Source of the DNA: Labia minor
Lineage: Eukaryota; Arthropoda; Insecta; Dermaptera; Spongiphoridae
Length of the DNA: 64,000 bases
Reading direction: 5' to 3'
Assembly (NCBI GenBank): GCA_963082975.1
Contig: OY720349.1
Coordinates: forward strand, 68,694,501-68,758,500
The position numbers and the translations under genes were made by a program. Below, one piece after another: positions 13,660 to 26,300 of the stretch (positions are counted from its first letter, which is position 1; each line of letters starts with the position of its first letter). The notes below the pieces were generated by a model, which had not been told where the DNA came from, ran no database searches, and saw only the letters and a list, made by a program, of their open reading frames with translations.

Positions 13660-16600
13660 TTATTTTGTAAAGGGTAAAAGATTTTTAATATGAAATAAGG
13701 AAAATTTTTTATTTTTTTTATTTTTTTCTATTTTATATATAGAGTTTGATATCCTTTCTATAACTCTGTACGGACCGTCTCGAATTTTGTCTAGTTTGTC
13801 TCTATTTAATTTATTTCCTAATTCTACATAAACTAAGTCATTTTTCCTAAATGAATAATCCCTTCTTTTTTTATTTATTCTGAATCTGTTTTCTTCAGCT
13901 GACTTATTCGAGAATTTTAAAGCTTCTTTTCTATCATATTCCAGATCTCTTTCCTTGCTAAATTCTTCTGGAACTATCTCTGAATGTTTTCCAAGTAGTA
14001 AATATTCAGGAGAGAATCTGGTAGAACTGTGTGTTGTTCCATTATATTCTCTGACACATTCTTCTGCCAAAACGGCCCATCCTTTTCCTTTATTTTTAGA
14101 ATCATTTCTCTTTATCCTCAGCCTATTTGTTAAAGACTGGTTCACTCGTTCAACTAAACCATTTGACTCCGGACAATCAGTACATGTGAATATCAGTTTT
14201 ATGTTTTTCTTAGTTAAAAATTTTTTAAACTCTTCCGACTTTATCCCAGGATACTGATCCGCCAACAGGTTATCTATTTGGTTCGAATCGTCAACCTTTT
14301 TTATAAGTTTAATAAAATCTTTTGACGATTGAGTTGTTGATGTCAAAATAAAGACAAATCTTGAGAAATGATCAATGAGCACATGCATGTATCTTTTTTT
14401 TGTATATCTGTCTTTGCAACCCCCTATTGTATCCAGGGACATGATTTCAAAGGGTCTTGTTGCTGGACCCAAAATGGATGCTTTTCCCAGCAATCTCTCT
14501 CTTCTTGACTTATTTTCTAAACATGCCTTGCATTCTCTGCAATACTTTCGTATTAAAAAATCCATTCCTTTAAAATAGTACTCAGGTCTAATTTTACTTA
14601 ACATATGTTTTACCCCTATATGACCATAGTAGTTGTGAGTTAAATCTATTATTTTTTTTCCTAAGGACATAGATACAAATATTCTTTTGTTATCATTTAT
14701 TTTCTTTAAATAAACTCCTTTTTCATTTATAATGTTTTTAGAATTGTTTATTTCAGTGATATTTAAACTTTGGTCTGCCATTATTTGTTCTTGTGTTATT
14801 AAGTTTACCACTTTGATGACATCTTCATTATGACAATCACTGAGGACTGGATTTCTGGAAAGGGCGTCGGCCTCAGTGTTTGTGCTGCCAGGGGCGTAAA
14901 TGATTTCAAAGTCATATTGGGAAAGATAAAGAATTAATTCACCAAGGGGCTCATCTGGTCTTGCATTTACTTTGAAATTTTCCAGGGGTTTGTGGTCTGT
15001 GATGACTGTAAATGGTTTATCTATTAGCCAGTATTGCCAGTGTTGTACAGCTTCCTTTATAGCTAAACACTCCAAGTAGATAGCCTTTCTTTTCTTTTGT
15101 AGTGGAGTTAGTTTTTTTGAAAAGTAGGCTACTGGATGTAAGAATCCTTCATCATCTTTTTGCTTCAATATTGCACCGATTCCTTCCGTCGATCCATCCG
15201 TAAATATGTAACTCTTCTTATTCGGATTAAAAATTAATAATATTGGCGAGGTACATAAAAGCTCTTTTACTTTATTAAAAGCACTCTGACATTTGTCCGT
15301 CCATTCAAACTTTACATTTTTTCTTAGTAAATTATGAAGAGGTTCTAACAATTCTACCGATTTGTCTATATACTTATAATAAAAATTTATTTTACCAAGA
15401 AATTGCCGTACATTTTTCTTATCTTTTGGAATTTTGAAATCTTTTATTGCTATCAAGTTATCTTTTAAAGGTCTTATTTTGCCTTTTTTAATAATATGTC
15501 CTAAATATTTAATTTCATTTTTCGCGATATTGCATTTTGATAATTTCAGCTTAAAACCTTCTTCTTTCAACATCTTAAAAACTAACTTTAAATGTTCTAA
15601 ATGTTTTTCAAAACTTTCGGAGAAAATAAGGATGTCGTCAATATAATTCATACAGAACGTGTTTAAATTATTTCTCCTAATGGAATTTGCAAGAATTCTT
15701 TGAAAGATTCCAGATGAAGCTCGAAGTCCAAATGGGAGTACATTCCATTGAAAGTGGCCATTTTGTGTTACAAAGGCCGACTTTTCCCTATCCTTTCTTC
15801 TTAATGGTATAGACCAAAAGGCCGAATTAACATCCAATGCCGTGAACCAGTTGCAATTTCCTGCCTTTATCATTATATCATCAATTCTTGGGAAAGGATG
15901 AGACTCAGGTAATAAAATCCTGTTTAGACATGAATAATCGATACATAGACGTGATTTTTTTCCTTCGTCTTTCTTATAAGCCAATGTTACTGGAGCCGCA
16001 AAAGGCGAGCTTGATTCTTCAATTAGATTCATTTCTAAAAGTTTTTTTATTTGACTGTCTATTTCATTCTGTGTTGTGACAGAACATCTATAGGGTTTTT
16101 TATATATATATTGATAATCACGCAATTTTATTTGAGCCTCTGTATCTTTTATTTTTCCTACATCGAATTTGTTTTTTGCAAATAATTCATTATTTTCTTT
16201 TAATAATAAAAATGTTTTATCTTTTTCTTTTGCATTTAAATGATTTAAATAGTGTCCATATTCTTCTAATTTTATATATTCGTCTATATTTATATTATAC
16301 AATGTATTATTAAATATAATTTTATTTTTTTTATTAATATGGTTTAAGGAAAAATCATTTGTTAAAGTTTTATTTTTAAATTGGTTTGAATTATTTTCTA
16401 AACCTTTAATATCTTTATTTTTATTTAATGGTATATTTTTAAAATTTATTCTTTGAAATATTTTTAATTCATTATTTTGACATAGTTTAAATTCCGTTAT
16501 TAAATCTAATCCCAGAATCAATTCAAAGGAAAATTTATTATTATTAATACAGAATATATTTACTTGTTTTTCTATTAAACCTATTTTTAATTTTAAAGAA

Positions 16601-17751
16601 ATTTGCCCATCAACACGACAAAAACCAGCTAACGTTTTGAATAAAATTTTATTGTGGTCCTTCAATTTATCATTTAATCCTTTCACCACATTTAAATTGA
16701 TGATTGATATATTAGAACCGGTGTCATAGATTCCTTTTAAATATCTATTCTTATTAATTATTACATTTAATTTGATCAGCTGGGTTTTATCGCAGGGCAT
16801 AATTATTTTTTTTTTAACCAATTCATTAAATTGTTCTTCACCAAGCATTACTTTTGGGCGTGTTTTATTTTGTTTTATATTAATGTTGTTTTTATGTAAT
16901 GGAATATTCTCATATTTCTGCAATATACTTATGAGATCATCAGATTTCTTTATTTGAAATTTATCTAATTCATGTTGAATTTTTAATGGTAATCCAATGA
17001 CAATTAAATTAATTTTAGTTTGTTCTGAGATATGAGGGTCCGAATCTATTAAAAGATTTTCTTTCTCAATGCAATAACTTATTATGGAGCCCCCTAGAAA
17101 TTTAAAATTAAAAGCTTTTCTAACTTGGGACCATCCTCTCTTTTGAAAAGTTAATAAGATTGATTTTTTCCAATCTTCCCATAAATGTAGATTTTTTTTT
17201 AGATTTAATTCATACCAATTTTTAGCAATGTCTGCCAAAAAATATTTTAATGCTTGAATTTTTATTGTTTCATTTTGTAGATCGAACCTCAAACATTCTT
17301 TTTCAAATTTTTCAATCCATACATCAACATCTTGGTTTTTGCCTAAAAATATTTCTAAATTGAATTTTTTTTCAATATCCTTTAATACGTGGATTGAATT
17401 ATTTATATCAATGGTGTTATCCATGTTAGTTAAATTAATAGAATTATTTAATTGTTCTTCAAGCAATTCGCCTTTAAAAATGAAATTATCATCATTGTCT
17501 AAATATAATTTCCTTATATCTTCATCTAGATCCACCTTTGGGTTTCTGAAATTCCCGACCCTTGTCATACCTTTACAGGCTGCCTGAATAACGCTTAATT
17601 TCATCAGCTTAAGGTGATGAGATTCGTGACGGTACTTTACAGGAAATAAGTAAGTCAGGGAAGAGCCCTGGAAACTGATAGCGTGGAAAGAACTCACCAT
17701 AGCGCCATCAACTTGCTCCTTGACCATATGTATTATAACCTTCGCTGCCAT
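13660..17751 (-). CDS. Ty3/Gypsy Gag-Pol polyprotein, intact
   Basis: A single uninterrupted frame of 1363 residues. The Gag region (about 130-300) matches the retrotransposon Gag pattern (WIEKFEKEC, WEDWKKSILLTF, GLPLKIQHELDK) but lacks a CCHC zinc knuckle. The protease has DTGSN at D343 and ILGLDLI after it. RT spans about 570-740, with LDVNSAFWSIPL and YIDD at 703-706. RNase H has TDGSTEG at D852 and ITDHKPL. Integrase has an HHCC zinc finger (GHIGVKH, CRECKAC) and D1107, D1165 and E1201, giving exact D35E spacing. A GPY/F motif (GPY at 1326-1328) closes the integrase near the C-terminus. Gag and Pol are fused with no frameshift, so Gag:Pol ratio must be set some other way. The start is the first ATG, about 27 nt after the LTR. 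The product would reverse-transcribe element RNA in particles and integrate the DNA. All catalytic residues are present, so it may be active. Confidence 0.95.
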   Translation of the reverse strand: MAAKVIIHMVKEQVDGAMVSSFHAISFQGSSLTYLFPVKYRHESHHLKLMKLSVIQAACKGMTRVGNFRNPKVDLDEDIRKLYLDNDDNFIFKGELLEEQLNNSINLTNMDNTIDINNSIHVLKDIEKKFNLEIFLGKNQDVDVWIEKFEKECLRFDLQNETIKIQALKYFLADIAKNWYELNLKKNLHLWEDWKKSILLTFQKRGWSQVRKAFNFKFLGGSIISYCIEKENLLIDSDPHISEQTKINLIVIGLPLKIQHELDKFQIKKSDDLISILQKYENIPLHKNNINIKQNKTRPKVMLGEEQFNELVKKKIIMPCDKTQLIKLNVIINKNRYLKGIYDTGSNISIINLNVVKGLNDKLKDHNKILFKTLAGFCRVDGQISLKLKIGLIEKQVNIFCINNNKFSFELILGLDLITEFKLCQNNELKIFQRINFKNIPLNKNKDIKGLENNSNQFKNKTLTNDFSLNHINKKNKIIFNNTLYNINIDEYIKLEEYGHYLNHLNAKEKDKTFLLLKENNELFAKNKFDVGKIKDTEAQIKLRDYQYIYKKPYRCSVTTQNEIDSQIKKLLEMNLIEESSSPFAAPVTLAYKKDEGKKSRLCIDYSCLNRILLPESHPFPRIDDIMIKAGNCNWFTALDVNSAFWSIPLRRKDREKSAFVTQNGHFQWNVLPFGLRASSGIFQRILANSIRRNNLNTFCMNYIDDILIFSESFEKHLEHLKLVFKMLKEEGFKLKLSKCNIAKNEIKYLGHIIKKGKIRPLKDNLIAIKDFKIPKDKKNVRQFLGKINFYYKYIDKSVELLEPLHNLLRKNVKFEWTDKCQSAFNKVKELLCTSPILLIFNPNKKSYIFTDGSTEGIGAILKQKDDEGFLHPVAYFSKKLTPLQKKRKAIYLECLAIKEAVQHWQYWLIDKPFTVITDHKPLENFKVNARPDEPLGELILYLSQYDFEIIYAPGSTNTEADALSRNPVLSDCHNEDVIKVVNLITQEQIMADQSLNITEINNSKNIINEKGVYLKKINDNKRIFVSMSLGKKIIDLTHNYYGHIGVKHMLSKIRPEYYFKGMDFLIRKYCRECKACLENKSRRERLLGKASILGPATRPFEIMSLDTIGGCKDRYTKKRYMHVLIDHFSRFVFILTSTTQSSKDFIKLIKKVDDSNQIDNLLADQYPGIKSEEFKKFLTKKNIKLIFTCTDCPESNGLVERVNQSLTNRLRIKRNDSKNKGKGWAVLAEECVREYNGTTHSSTRFSPEYLLLGKHSEIVPEEFSKERDLEYDRKEALKFSNKSAEENRFRINKKRRDYSFRKNDLVYVELGNKLNRDKLDKIRDGPYRVIERISNSIYKIEKNKKNKKFSLFHIKNLLPFTK

Positions 17752-17778
17752 CTCGGAAGAAGCTCGATTTGTTTTATA

Positions 17779-18073
17779 AGTGAGGGATTTATTTGGAGAT
17801 AAAAGAAGTGAGATGTAGTTTCTGAAATGTATAAAGATATTTATTTACATATGTACATTGATTTTAAAATGGCCAAGCTAGTACCTGAAATGTATAAAGA
17901 AACAAATCTCAAGTCTCTTGGTAGCGTAACTTGGTTAAATTCATAAGGGGAAAAGATATATAACAAAATAATGGTGGATAGGTGTTTCTATGATGAATGC
18001 TTGTTTCTTTCTGTTCGTGTGTGTCTGGCTCTGTTCAATCCAACGCCCTCCCGTGGCCAAACCCGAACTTACA
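17779..18073 (-). repeat. Gypsy 5' LTR
   Basis: Reads identical to the 3' LTR, which indicates recent insertion. In the sense direction it is followed after about 27 nt by the Gag-Pol ATG. No TGG-initial primer-binding site follows the LTR directly. The nearest TGG is inside the start-codon context (TGGCAGCGAAGG, minus strand, 17750 downward). Confidence 0.9.
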
Positions 18074-21000
18074 TATATACTGATCCACATAACATAGATA
18101 TTATACAATATAAAAACTGTAGGAGGTTTATATGTTAAATATTTATGAATTTAGGTTAGGCACCTGGTCTGAATGATAAGAAAAAATTTCGATTTTCTAT
18201 GAGTTTATTTAAAAGATTTTATTAGCTAATATTTATATAATATAAATATATGCTATTGTTTATTTATTTAGATTTTTATAAAAGTTTTTTATTTATAAAA
18301 ATTTATATCTTTTTGAAAATTATAAGAATTGAATTTTTGATATAACTTTATTATATATAGAATTAAATTGTCTATTTAAAGTCACGATCAGGATTTATTC
18401 AAAGTTTGTCCTGGTTGACGTGGTAGGAAGAGTGACAAAAAAAAAAGCTCCGAGAAGAGGATTTCTCGTCATCGGATTGGATTTTGATGATTGGAGTGAT
18501 GGCGGTGTGGGCGGTTAAGTCAACAGCATAGCTTGAATAACGGAGAATCGAACAACGCCAACCCAATTCTTTACTTTATCCTTGGAAAACGCCCGAAAAA
18601 CAAAGCCTCGCGGCTTTTTCCTCTTCGAAAGGATCTCCCCCATTCCTTCTATGTCATCTAACTACGTAGAACCCCGTTTCATATATATAAGCTAAATTTT
18701 CGACACACCACTTCAAGATGACGACCGAAGAGTTGGACCACACTACGTTTAAAAGCTCACTTTATATAAATTTTATATTAGAAAATTCAACATAAGCAAA
18801 AACTTTACGAATCTTTTAATATTTATGAAATAACTTTTTCAAACGTGTATACAAGTTTAATTAAGTAGACAAGAATTTATATTAAAAAAATCTCAGGTGA
18901 TATTCTTTTTTTTTATCATCCCCCCCCCCCCATTCCTCGAAGCCTGTTTATGTTCACATGTTACTCTGATAAAAGCGAGAAGATTTATATTTTCGTATAT
19001 TATCAACCATCAAAGTAATAAATCACAGTTATCAATTATGATCATCATCACCATCATCATCATATCAAGTAGAAATAAAGGAACAATATCGAATATAAAA
19101 TATTTATAGTACTATAAATCATTCTTTAAGTTAGATGATTTATTTTATAATATTGATTTGTTTTAGAGTATAATTCTACAAACTAATAAAATAATACAAT
19201 AGTACAATAGTGAACCAATTAAGTTAGCTTGAAGTAATTTTAATTTACAGTAAAAGTAAAACGTTAAATATCGCTAATACTTTTACTCTAATTCTTATAA
19301 TTTTATATACACCTATAAGGATAAAATATAATGAAATCTGGAATACAGAATAAATGTAATATTATATATAGCTCTAAAATGAACTTTTTGTTTAATTCAC
19401 AATGAAATAAATATTCTATATACATATTAGAGTCGGGTAAGCAAAAAGTTCTAAGGTTCTTTCACTAGTCTTTTTCTTTTTTACTAATGAAGAAGATTGC
19501 TTCAGAATTATAAATTATTTCTTCAAACTGAAGTAAAGTTGTTCTCTCTCTCTCTCTCTCGGAGCATATAACTAACTATTGGAATAATCTTAACAATGTT
19601 AGTCATTGTCGAAATAAAACGATAAAACACAACACTCTATACTAAATACAATTATTTGTTTTCATTCAAATTAATAAATTGAGGGAAAAAACAAACTTGC
19701 TTTTTTTTAATAAAATAATGACAATAAATAAATAGAATGATCAAAAAGATGAGATTTTTGAAAATGGTATTGAGTGGTTTGGAAAATAATAGTCCAATAT
19801 AAGTATAATTATTATTTTGACTTGGTATATATTTGAAAAGATATGAATTGAGATATAAAATGAAAGGGAAGATATATATATATTGACCGGTAGAAAGGAA
19901 ACTTCTTCGTAGCTTTTTCCCTCGGGCGCCCGGTAATAACAGGATATGAGTGTGCGGGGCGGCTGTATCGTTTGGAATATCCAAAAACCGTTTTGGAATA
20001 ATAAGTGCAAGTAGACCCAGCTGGGCCTAGCCTTCGGGATGGAAATATTTTTGCCTGGCAAAAGAAGCGTAAGAAGAAATAGTTTAGGAGAAAAGAGAGG
20101 AAGCTGGTAAATCGCCTCCATCCCAAAAAACATCACTTCTCTCCATCTCTCTTTTTCTCTATATAAAGACTTTTCAGAGCAGCGTTTGTTTATATCCACC
20201 CATCCTTGAGTTGAGCCGAAAAGTGGAAAAAAGGAAAAAAAAAGGGGGGGGGGCGACGTACTTGTCGCACACCGAAACTGTAATAGATAAAGACCAAATA
20301 TTTTATGGGAGGCCACAAATGTCATCTCTTTTACAAATAAAACAACAAACAACTTTAAGTAATAAAAAGGATATGAGGCATAATTAAGACAAACAACATT
20401 AAATGAATAGGCAATAAAAGCTATCTATTTGTTATGTTAAACAAATTCATCTCTACAGTTGTTTCTCTCTTTTACCACTGAATATATATATATAGCAATA
20501 GTAATACTTAATAAAAATTATGTAGTGGAATTTAAGAAGGAAAGATATAGTCTTGGCAAATGATAATTTCTTAAAAAAAAAAACATCCACACAAAAGAAA
20601 ACTTCAAAATATAATTTTATAGTATATTTTCAGGTTCACGTATTATATTAAGTCTTTTTAGATTATTGAATAAAAATAATGTCGTTTAGGTCATGTCTCA
20701 TTTGGTTTAAGCTCTTTCAATTAATTATTCTGTTTTCTAGTGGGAAGCTCTCATTTATCGAATCATACCTCGTAAAATTCAAGGCAATGTGTGGAATTGG
20801 CAACTCCCTCTCTTCATTAAATAAAAATCAGACTAATCTAGTATTCACCGATAGAAATGTGATTCCGGCAAGCGCTGGTCATTTATACAATTTTAAAGAT
20901 GAACGGATCATGTAACTAATGTAACACGAAGGAAATTTTTCGACCTAATCAAGGAGCTTGAACTGGAGAGGGAGGAGGGTGGTGTAATCAATAAAGTTTA

Positions 21001-24000
21001 AAATAAAGGTGACTCAGAAATAAATACTAGAATTATGGAGTTCAATTATATTTCGGTGTTTTATGGGTAAATAATTTTTAAAAAATAAAAAATAAAAAAA
21101 AAATATTTCATCAAAAATTATATTAATTTATTACAATTTTATTTTATAAAATTCTATTTATGTTGATGAGAAGAATATTAGCCTTTCCATAAAATGTAAC
21201 TATATTCTATTTACATTAGGTCTTGACCGTTAGCTAAATATGTTTCCATGGGCGAGAAGAAGGAGAAAAAAAAACAGTACGGAAGCTGCAATTTGAAAAC
21301 AATTAGCGCGTAAAGTGGGGAGATCTCATATCGCCGAGTGTAAAAGAACTAATGGAGCCAAAGGGCGAATGAGGAGGAAAAGAAGGCCATATAGCTGCTT
21401 GCTAAATGGATTTTTAAAAAGTTGAACCCGAAGAAGGAGACCAAGAAAAAATACATCTCTGGTAATTCGAAAATAGCTCTTGAAAAAGGAAACAAAACAA
21501 AAAGCAGCCAACCGGCAATACGTTCCAAAAGAGAAAAAAAAAAAATCTATGTCTAATTGAGATGAACCCGGTCTCTTATCTTTCTAGTTTTTACTTAAGA
21601 CTTTGTGCCAAGCATTATTTTGATAACGATGCTTTAGATATATCAGTTATATATTTGTCATTTAAACGTTTCAACAAGTATTTTGGGGAATATTATTGTA
21701 GATTTTAGAGAAAAATTCGGATAGATAGTATCAAAAATAAACAAATAGAACAATGAAAGGGTCAAAAATTATAGTGATGCTATATATCTTATGAATAAAG
21801 AAATTCTTGTTGTAGCAATAAAATTGAATAATAGGTAATTGTTTACAAACGGGAAGGACAGGGATTTGGATGAATCTTTGCCAGTGGATTCCTTTTTTAA
21901 TTTCTTAAGAATTTTTTAAGAAACTTTCCTTATGCAATATTTCTAGATGTCTTCTAGTTTACGATATAAAAATTATTAAATTTTGACAGATAAACTAGTT
22001 ATGAATGAGCAGCCATTTAGTAATGTTTTATTGACTAATTCATTAATTAATGACTTATATACTAATTTTCAGTTAGGTTTGGAAAAAAAGAAAATATTTA
22101 ATTAATTAATTTTTTAATTTTCATATATCCACACATCGAACTGAAAAAACCCCTAGAAAATTAGTGAAGCCCTCTGATGGACAAATGAATAAAAAAAACA
22201 TGTTAGCTAAATAGAATGTCAATGATTTATATGCACATTTTTATCTCGTAAACTAGAAGAGACCGAAAAATATTGCATGAGGAAAATTTCTTATCATCCA
22301 AATCTTTGAAGCTTCCCGGTTTTTTTAAACAGAATTATCGAAATATATATATATATATATATATATATAATACAAATACAATAATATATAAATGTATATA
22401 TGATCAATTTAAATACTGATATTAAATTAATTATTTTAATTCATTTAATGATGGCTGCCAAACCATTTATAAATGAATAATTATAATTGTTATTTTTTTA
22501 TATAAATGGATTTATCATTTTATAATTTATTTATTAATTTCTAATTTATAGAAATTAAATAATAACATAATTTTATTTAATTACAATTTGCTGTAATTTA
22601 ACCGTTTAAGTAAAGATTTGAATAAGTTATATTTCATTAAACTTAAAATAATTTAGGAAAATTTTTTTATTTTTTATTTGAAATAATAAATAAATTATGA
22701 AATGTTTTTCATTATTAAAGTATATATGTAGTTACATATATTAATTTATGACATTTTTATAATAATGTGTGGGTGTGGTGGGTGGGAATGGTACTAATAC
22801 AATAAATTAATAAAAGATAAATTCTTATAACTTAAATCTCATCTTTTTCATTCTTTTTTTATGTACTCTTGTCAGACTTAAGTTTATAAAAGTCCCTACA
22901 TTTAGGCAACCGACAACTCTCGCTTCCAAATTTTAATTTTTATTAGTAAATTAAAAACATAAATATATAATATTCAACTTTAAATACAGGGTCATCGAAA
23001 AAGGTGGACGGGATTTCGAAGAGTAATTAGAGTTGTATTATATCAAATATTTTAACGATAAATATTTTATTTATCTTAGCTGATATAAATATACATATGA
23101 TATAAATCATATTTAAATTTATTTACTTTAGTTAGACAAATCAATGGTTCCAACATTGAAACCCATTTAGATATGCATACAATTTATCATAAATTTATAT
23201 TAAAATAATTTTTTTTTTTTTCCCCTTTAAAATAATATTTTATTCAAATTCTGTTTTTTTTCTATAATAAATTGTGTTCTCTAAACAAAAACTTGGAAAA
23301 TAAAAGAAAAATTTGTTAATATCAATTTTTAGTTTGAATTATTTAATTATATAATGTAACATTAATTATTTTTCAGAGTTCATTAAATAGCACTAATAGA
23401 ATATGTATTAACATAGTTTATCTAACTGTGTGGATTGAGTTGAATAAATAAAGATGAAGTTGTCCTCGTTTTCTTCACACCAAACAAATATTTACTATTT
23501 TAAATTTTAAAGTTTTTCGACGAATTCAGAGAGCAAGCATCCTTTTCAGTGTCAGAATGAAAAGTGTGTGAGCTATTTGGACCAAGTTTGACTGGTTGAC
23601 AAACTCACAAAGTAAACATACAAGCAAGTTTTTAAGAGTTGAAGAGGCATCATATCATCATGAAAAGAATGAAACACAAATATTGAAATCGTATGGAGAA
23701 TAAAAAAAACAGTAAAAAAAAAGAATTACTATCCTTCTAATAAAAAAGTTTTATTTGCGCTCTGCATTTAAATATCAAACAACAAAAAAGTAATCAAAAT
23801 TCTAAGGATTTGTAGGTAAAACCACAAACGTTATAAGGATTTATTTTGGTTAGTCTTTTCGATGTAATCAAGTAAAGAATTCTATTCTTTGTTTAAAAAA
23901 AAAACTTTCGTCCAATTATTTAAATTTGACTTGGATTTTAATAAAAATGAAAATTAATAAATTAAATAATTTTTAGCTTTCAGTCATTGAGCCCTAATCT

Positions 24001-24679
24001 GCAGAAAAAAAAAATGAAATTAATTCTCTATTTATCTTTTTGATGTTACTAAATTCCGAAAGAATTTGGCCGCAATATCATAGGTCCCTATTCTGAGATA
24101 CCTACTTTCAATTCATAAACCCTTACAGGTATCTCCTATTGTCTGCCCTACGTAACCTTGACTATCTTTTGTTTCCCAATTGGAATCCCTCTCTGTAATC
24201 AAACTTTTAACTTACATTTTCTCACCAATTCGAGTCAATTGTTCAGCTTATCTCAACCGCCTCGATTCATGACTCTAACTTAATAGTTCAGAATGCCTCG
24301 AAATTATACAATATTCCTATGTAGTTTATTTTTCCTATAAAATTAATAAATAGTAGCGTTTAAGCTAGTTTGTTTAAGATATTAAAAACATATTTTAGAA
24401 AATGATATTATTCCTTATATTTTCTTATTTAAAAAGAAAGGATATTCGTCATCATCGAATAAATTAGAACATAACATAAATTTTTCTTTAAATTTGCCAA
24501 ATAGAGTAAAAAAAGAAATAAACCTATCAAGGTTCAATCTCTAAAAAAAAAAGTGTGATATCGATAAAATTGTTCAGTAACGGCTGATGCAACGAAAATC
24601 ACGAATCAGCCTGGAAAACGAAAAGTTGGAGGAGAAGCAAGAGAATGGACCAGGAAAAAAATTTCAAATGAAATGGACA
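18074..24679. other. Non-coding spacer with GC-richer islands
   Basis: AT-rich DNA with GC-richer islands at about 18400-18740, 19880-20270, 20680-20990 and 21230-21540. A C-run lies at about 18920-18931, a CAT-type microsatellite near 19040-19064, a (TC)n run at 19543-19560 and (TA)n near 22344-22369. The longest open frame (203 codons, minus, 20352-19741) sits in an island where a second frame is also open. It has no recognised domain and many homopolymer runs, so it is not called a gene. Confidence 0.55.
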
Positions 24680-24875
24680 TAGTTATTATCAAGTCCAACC
24701 GGTTAGTGCTCAGCCCCAAACGAGGGGATTTCACCCCACTTTAAAATCTTGAAGGGCTTGGGAGAGAAGTATAGTGGGGTAAAAAGTACTCAGCTTTGAT
24801 AACATGGCTTAAAATTAACTAATTTCGTTTAATGGTGAGACCCCAGTTCGAATCTCAACAGTCACTATAATATTC

Positions 24876-24903
<28 letters not shown>
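24680..24903 (+). repeat. Possible tRNA-derived SINE
   Basis: The 3' part resembles a tRNA-derived promoter: ACATGGCTTAAAATTAAC is an A-box-like stretch, followed after about 50 bp by CAGTTCGAATCTC, close to the B-box consensus GGTTCGANTCC. A pure poly-A tail of about 27 bases starts near 24877. B box, short body and A tail are the usual SINE layout. No second copy is seen in the window, and the 5' limit is a guess. Confidence 0.4.
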
Positions 24904-24906
<3 letters not shown>

Positions 24907-25851
24907 AGATTGGAATTCACAATCAATAATACAAAAAAAAAATGGCAGAAACAAAGTAATATCACTCTAATATACTGCTTCTAATTGGAAACCATTAATT
25001 AAAAATTATTTGTAATAGAGGGAAATTTTTTTTTGAAAGGAAATTGCAATTTGGTGTGTTTTATAATACCTATTCACTAAAATGATCGAAAAAGAATTAT
25101 TAACTATATTTGCTTGAAACGAAAGGGTTCATTTTCCGAACACACCCAACGCTTATCTCATGGGCATTTATCATCTAATCAAGAGAATTTGTTTTAAATA
25201 AGCGAATTGGATTGGAAAACATTTCAATTTTCAATTGGAAATCATTTTTTTTTTTTTTTTTTTTTTTTTTCATTTTCCTATTTATTGCGTACACATCAAT
25301 TTAACCAGGATATATATATATATATATTAGGATTTTGGAAACACAATTATTCTATTGGTGAAATGTGATCGGTAACATTAATCAATTCCAAGAGAAACAA
25401 AACGATAATAACAATAAGTTGAGAATTTTTTTTATTTATTTAGAATAATATATATAATAATTATAAATAAATAAAGGCCAACAGGTACAAGTAAATATTT
25501 TATAATCAATTTTGACTTAATAATCCCGTCTTAATAGAGGGTAAATATATTATTATTGTCTACTGCAGAGATACATATAATATATTACGAGCAAAACCTT
25601 TAAGGAGTTGATTACTGGTTTTATTTTCGTTTGGAATGCATGGTTAATATTAAGTTTTGGGCTCCTATGACATCCATCTAACCTAAGCCAAGCAATTTAA
25701 AAAAAAAAAAAAAAAATGGTGAAAATGATTGGAATGAACTACATATATTATATTTCATTTTTTTAAAATTTATTTAATGCCCTGTGCTTTTCCTATTTAA
25801 AGGCACAACAGATATGTCATTGTTAGTAACTAAAACAAATAAATAATTTGT

Positions 25852-25852
<1 letters not shown>

Positions 25853-25887
<35 letters not shown>
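25853..25887. repeat. (ATA)n microsatellite
   Basis: An uninterrupted trinucleotide run. Confidence 0.9.
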
Positions 25888-26300
25888 TAATTATTGATAT
25901 TACACACTAAAACTTGTCCAAGATCTCAAAACTCGGTTCAACTATTTCTAACTTTAAATTTATTTTTTGTCAAATTTTGCAAATATGATGTTTTGATATA
26001 ATATAATAAATCTAATATAATTAAATATCAATATATCTTTGCTCGCCTATAATTGTATGCAGATGTTATGGTAAAGTTAGCTTGTGGTGTTGGTTCGGCC
26101 AACCCTTGCTTGCTTTACTGGGTATTTCAACCCCAACTGAATATGCATTCATGTTGTGGCTATTGCATTTTGCATAGATGGACCCTACAAGCCATGTTGC
26201 AATGCAATTTTGCAATCTTGTTTATATCTCTAACGACGGGGTGAATAATATTGGGACACGTGACTCATCACTCACAAACGCACGCACGCGCTGCCTAAGG

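Larger units (their letters stand above)
13336..18073 (-). mobile_element. Complete Ty3/Gypsy LTR retrotransposon
   Basis: A 4738 bp element on the minus strand: 5' LTR at 17779-18073, a very short leader, one Gag-Pol frame at 17751-13660, a polypurine tract at about 13640-13631 and a 3' LTR at 13630-13336. By reading, the two LTRs match along their whole length. TATATA flanks both outer edges, which fits a target duplication, but the site is itself TA-rich, so the exact duplication and the last two bases of the LTR are ambiguous. Domain order (protease, RT, RNase H, integrase with GPY/F module) is that of Ty3/Gypsy. No env-like frame is present. This is the youngest-looking element in the window. 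Confidence 0.95.

Noticed and set aside
14375-17587. Plus-strand frames of 60-100 codons within the Gypsy element
   Set aside because: They are antisense shadows of the intact Gag-Pol frame.
18676-18793. TATATATAAGC followed by a short ATG frame (MTTEELDHTT ...), promoter-like
   Set aside because: The ATG is only about 30 bases from the TATA-like word, leaving almost no leader. The frame is about 24 codons with no recognised domain, and TATA-like words are expected everywhere in this AT-rich DNA.
19741-20352. 203-codon open frame on the minus strand
   Set aside because: The longest frame outside the Gypsy element, but it lies in a GC-richer island where another frame is also open for 104 codons. 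It contains homopolymer-derived residue runs and has no domain or related copy that I recognise.
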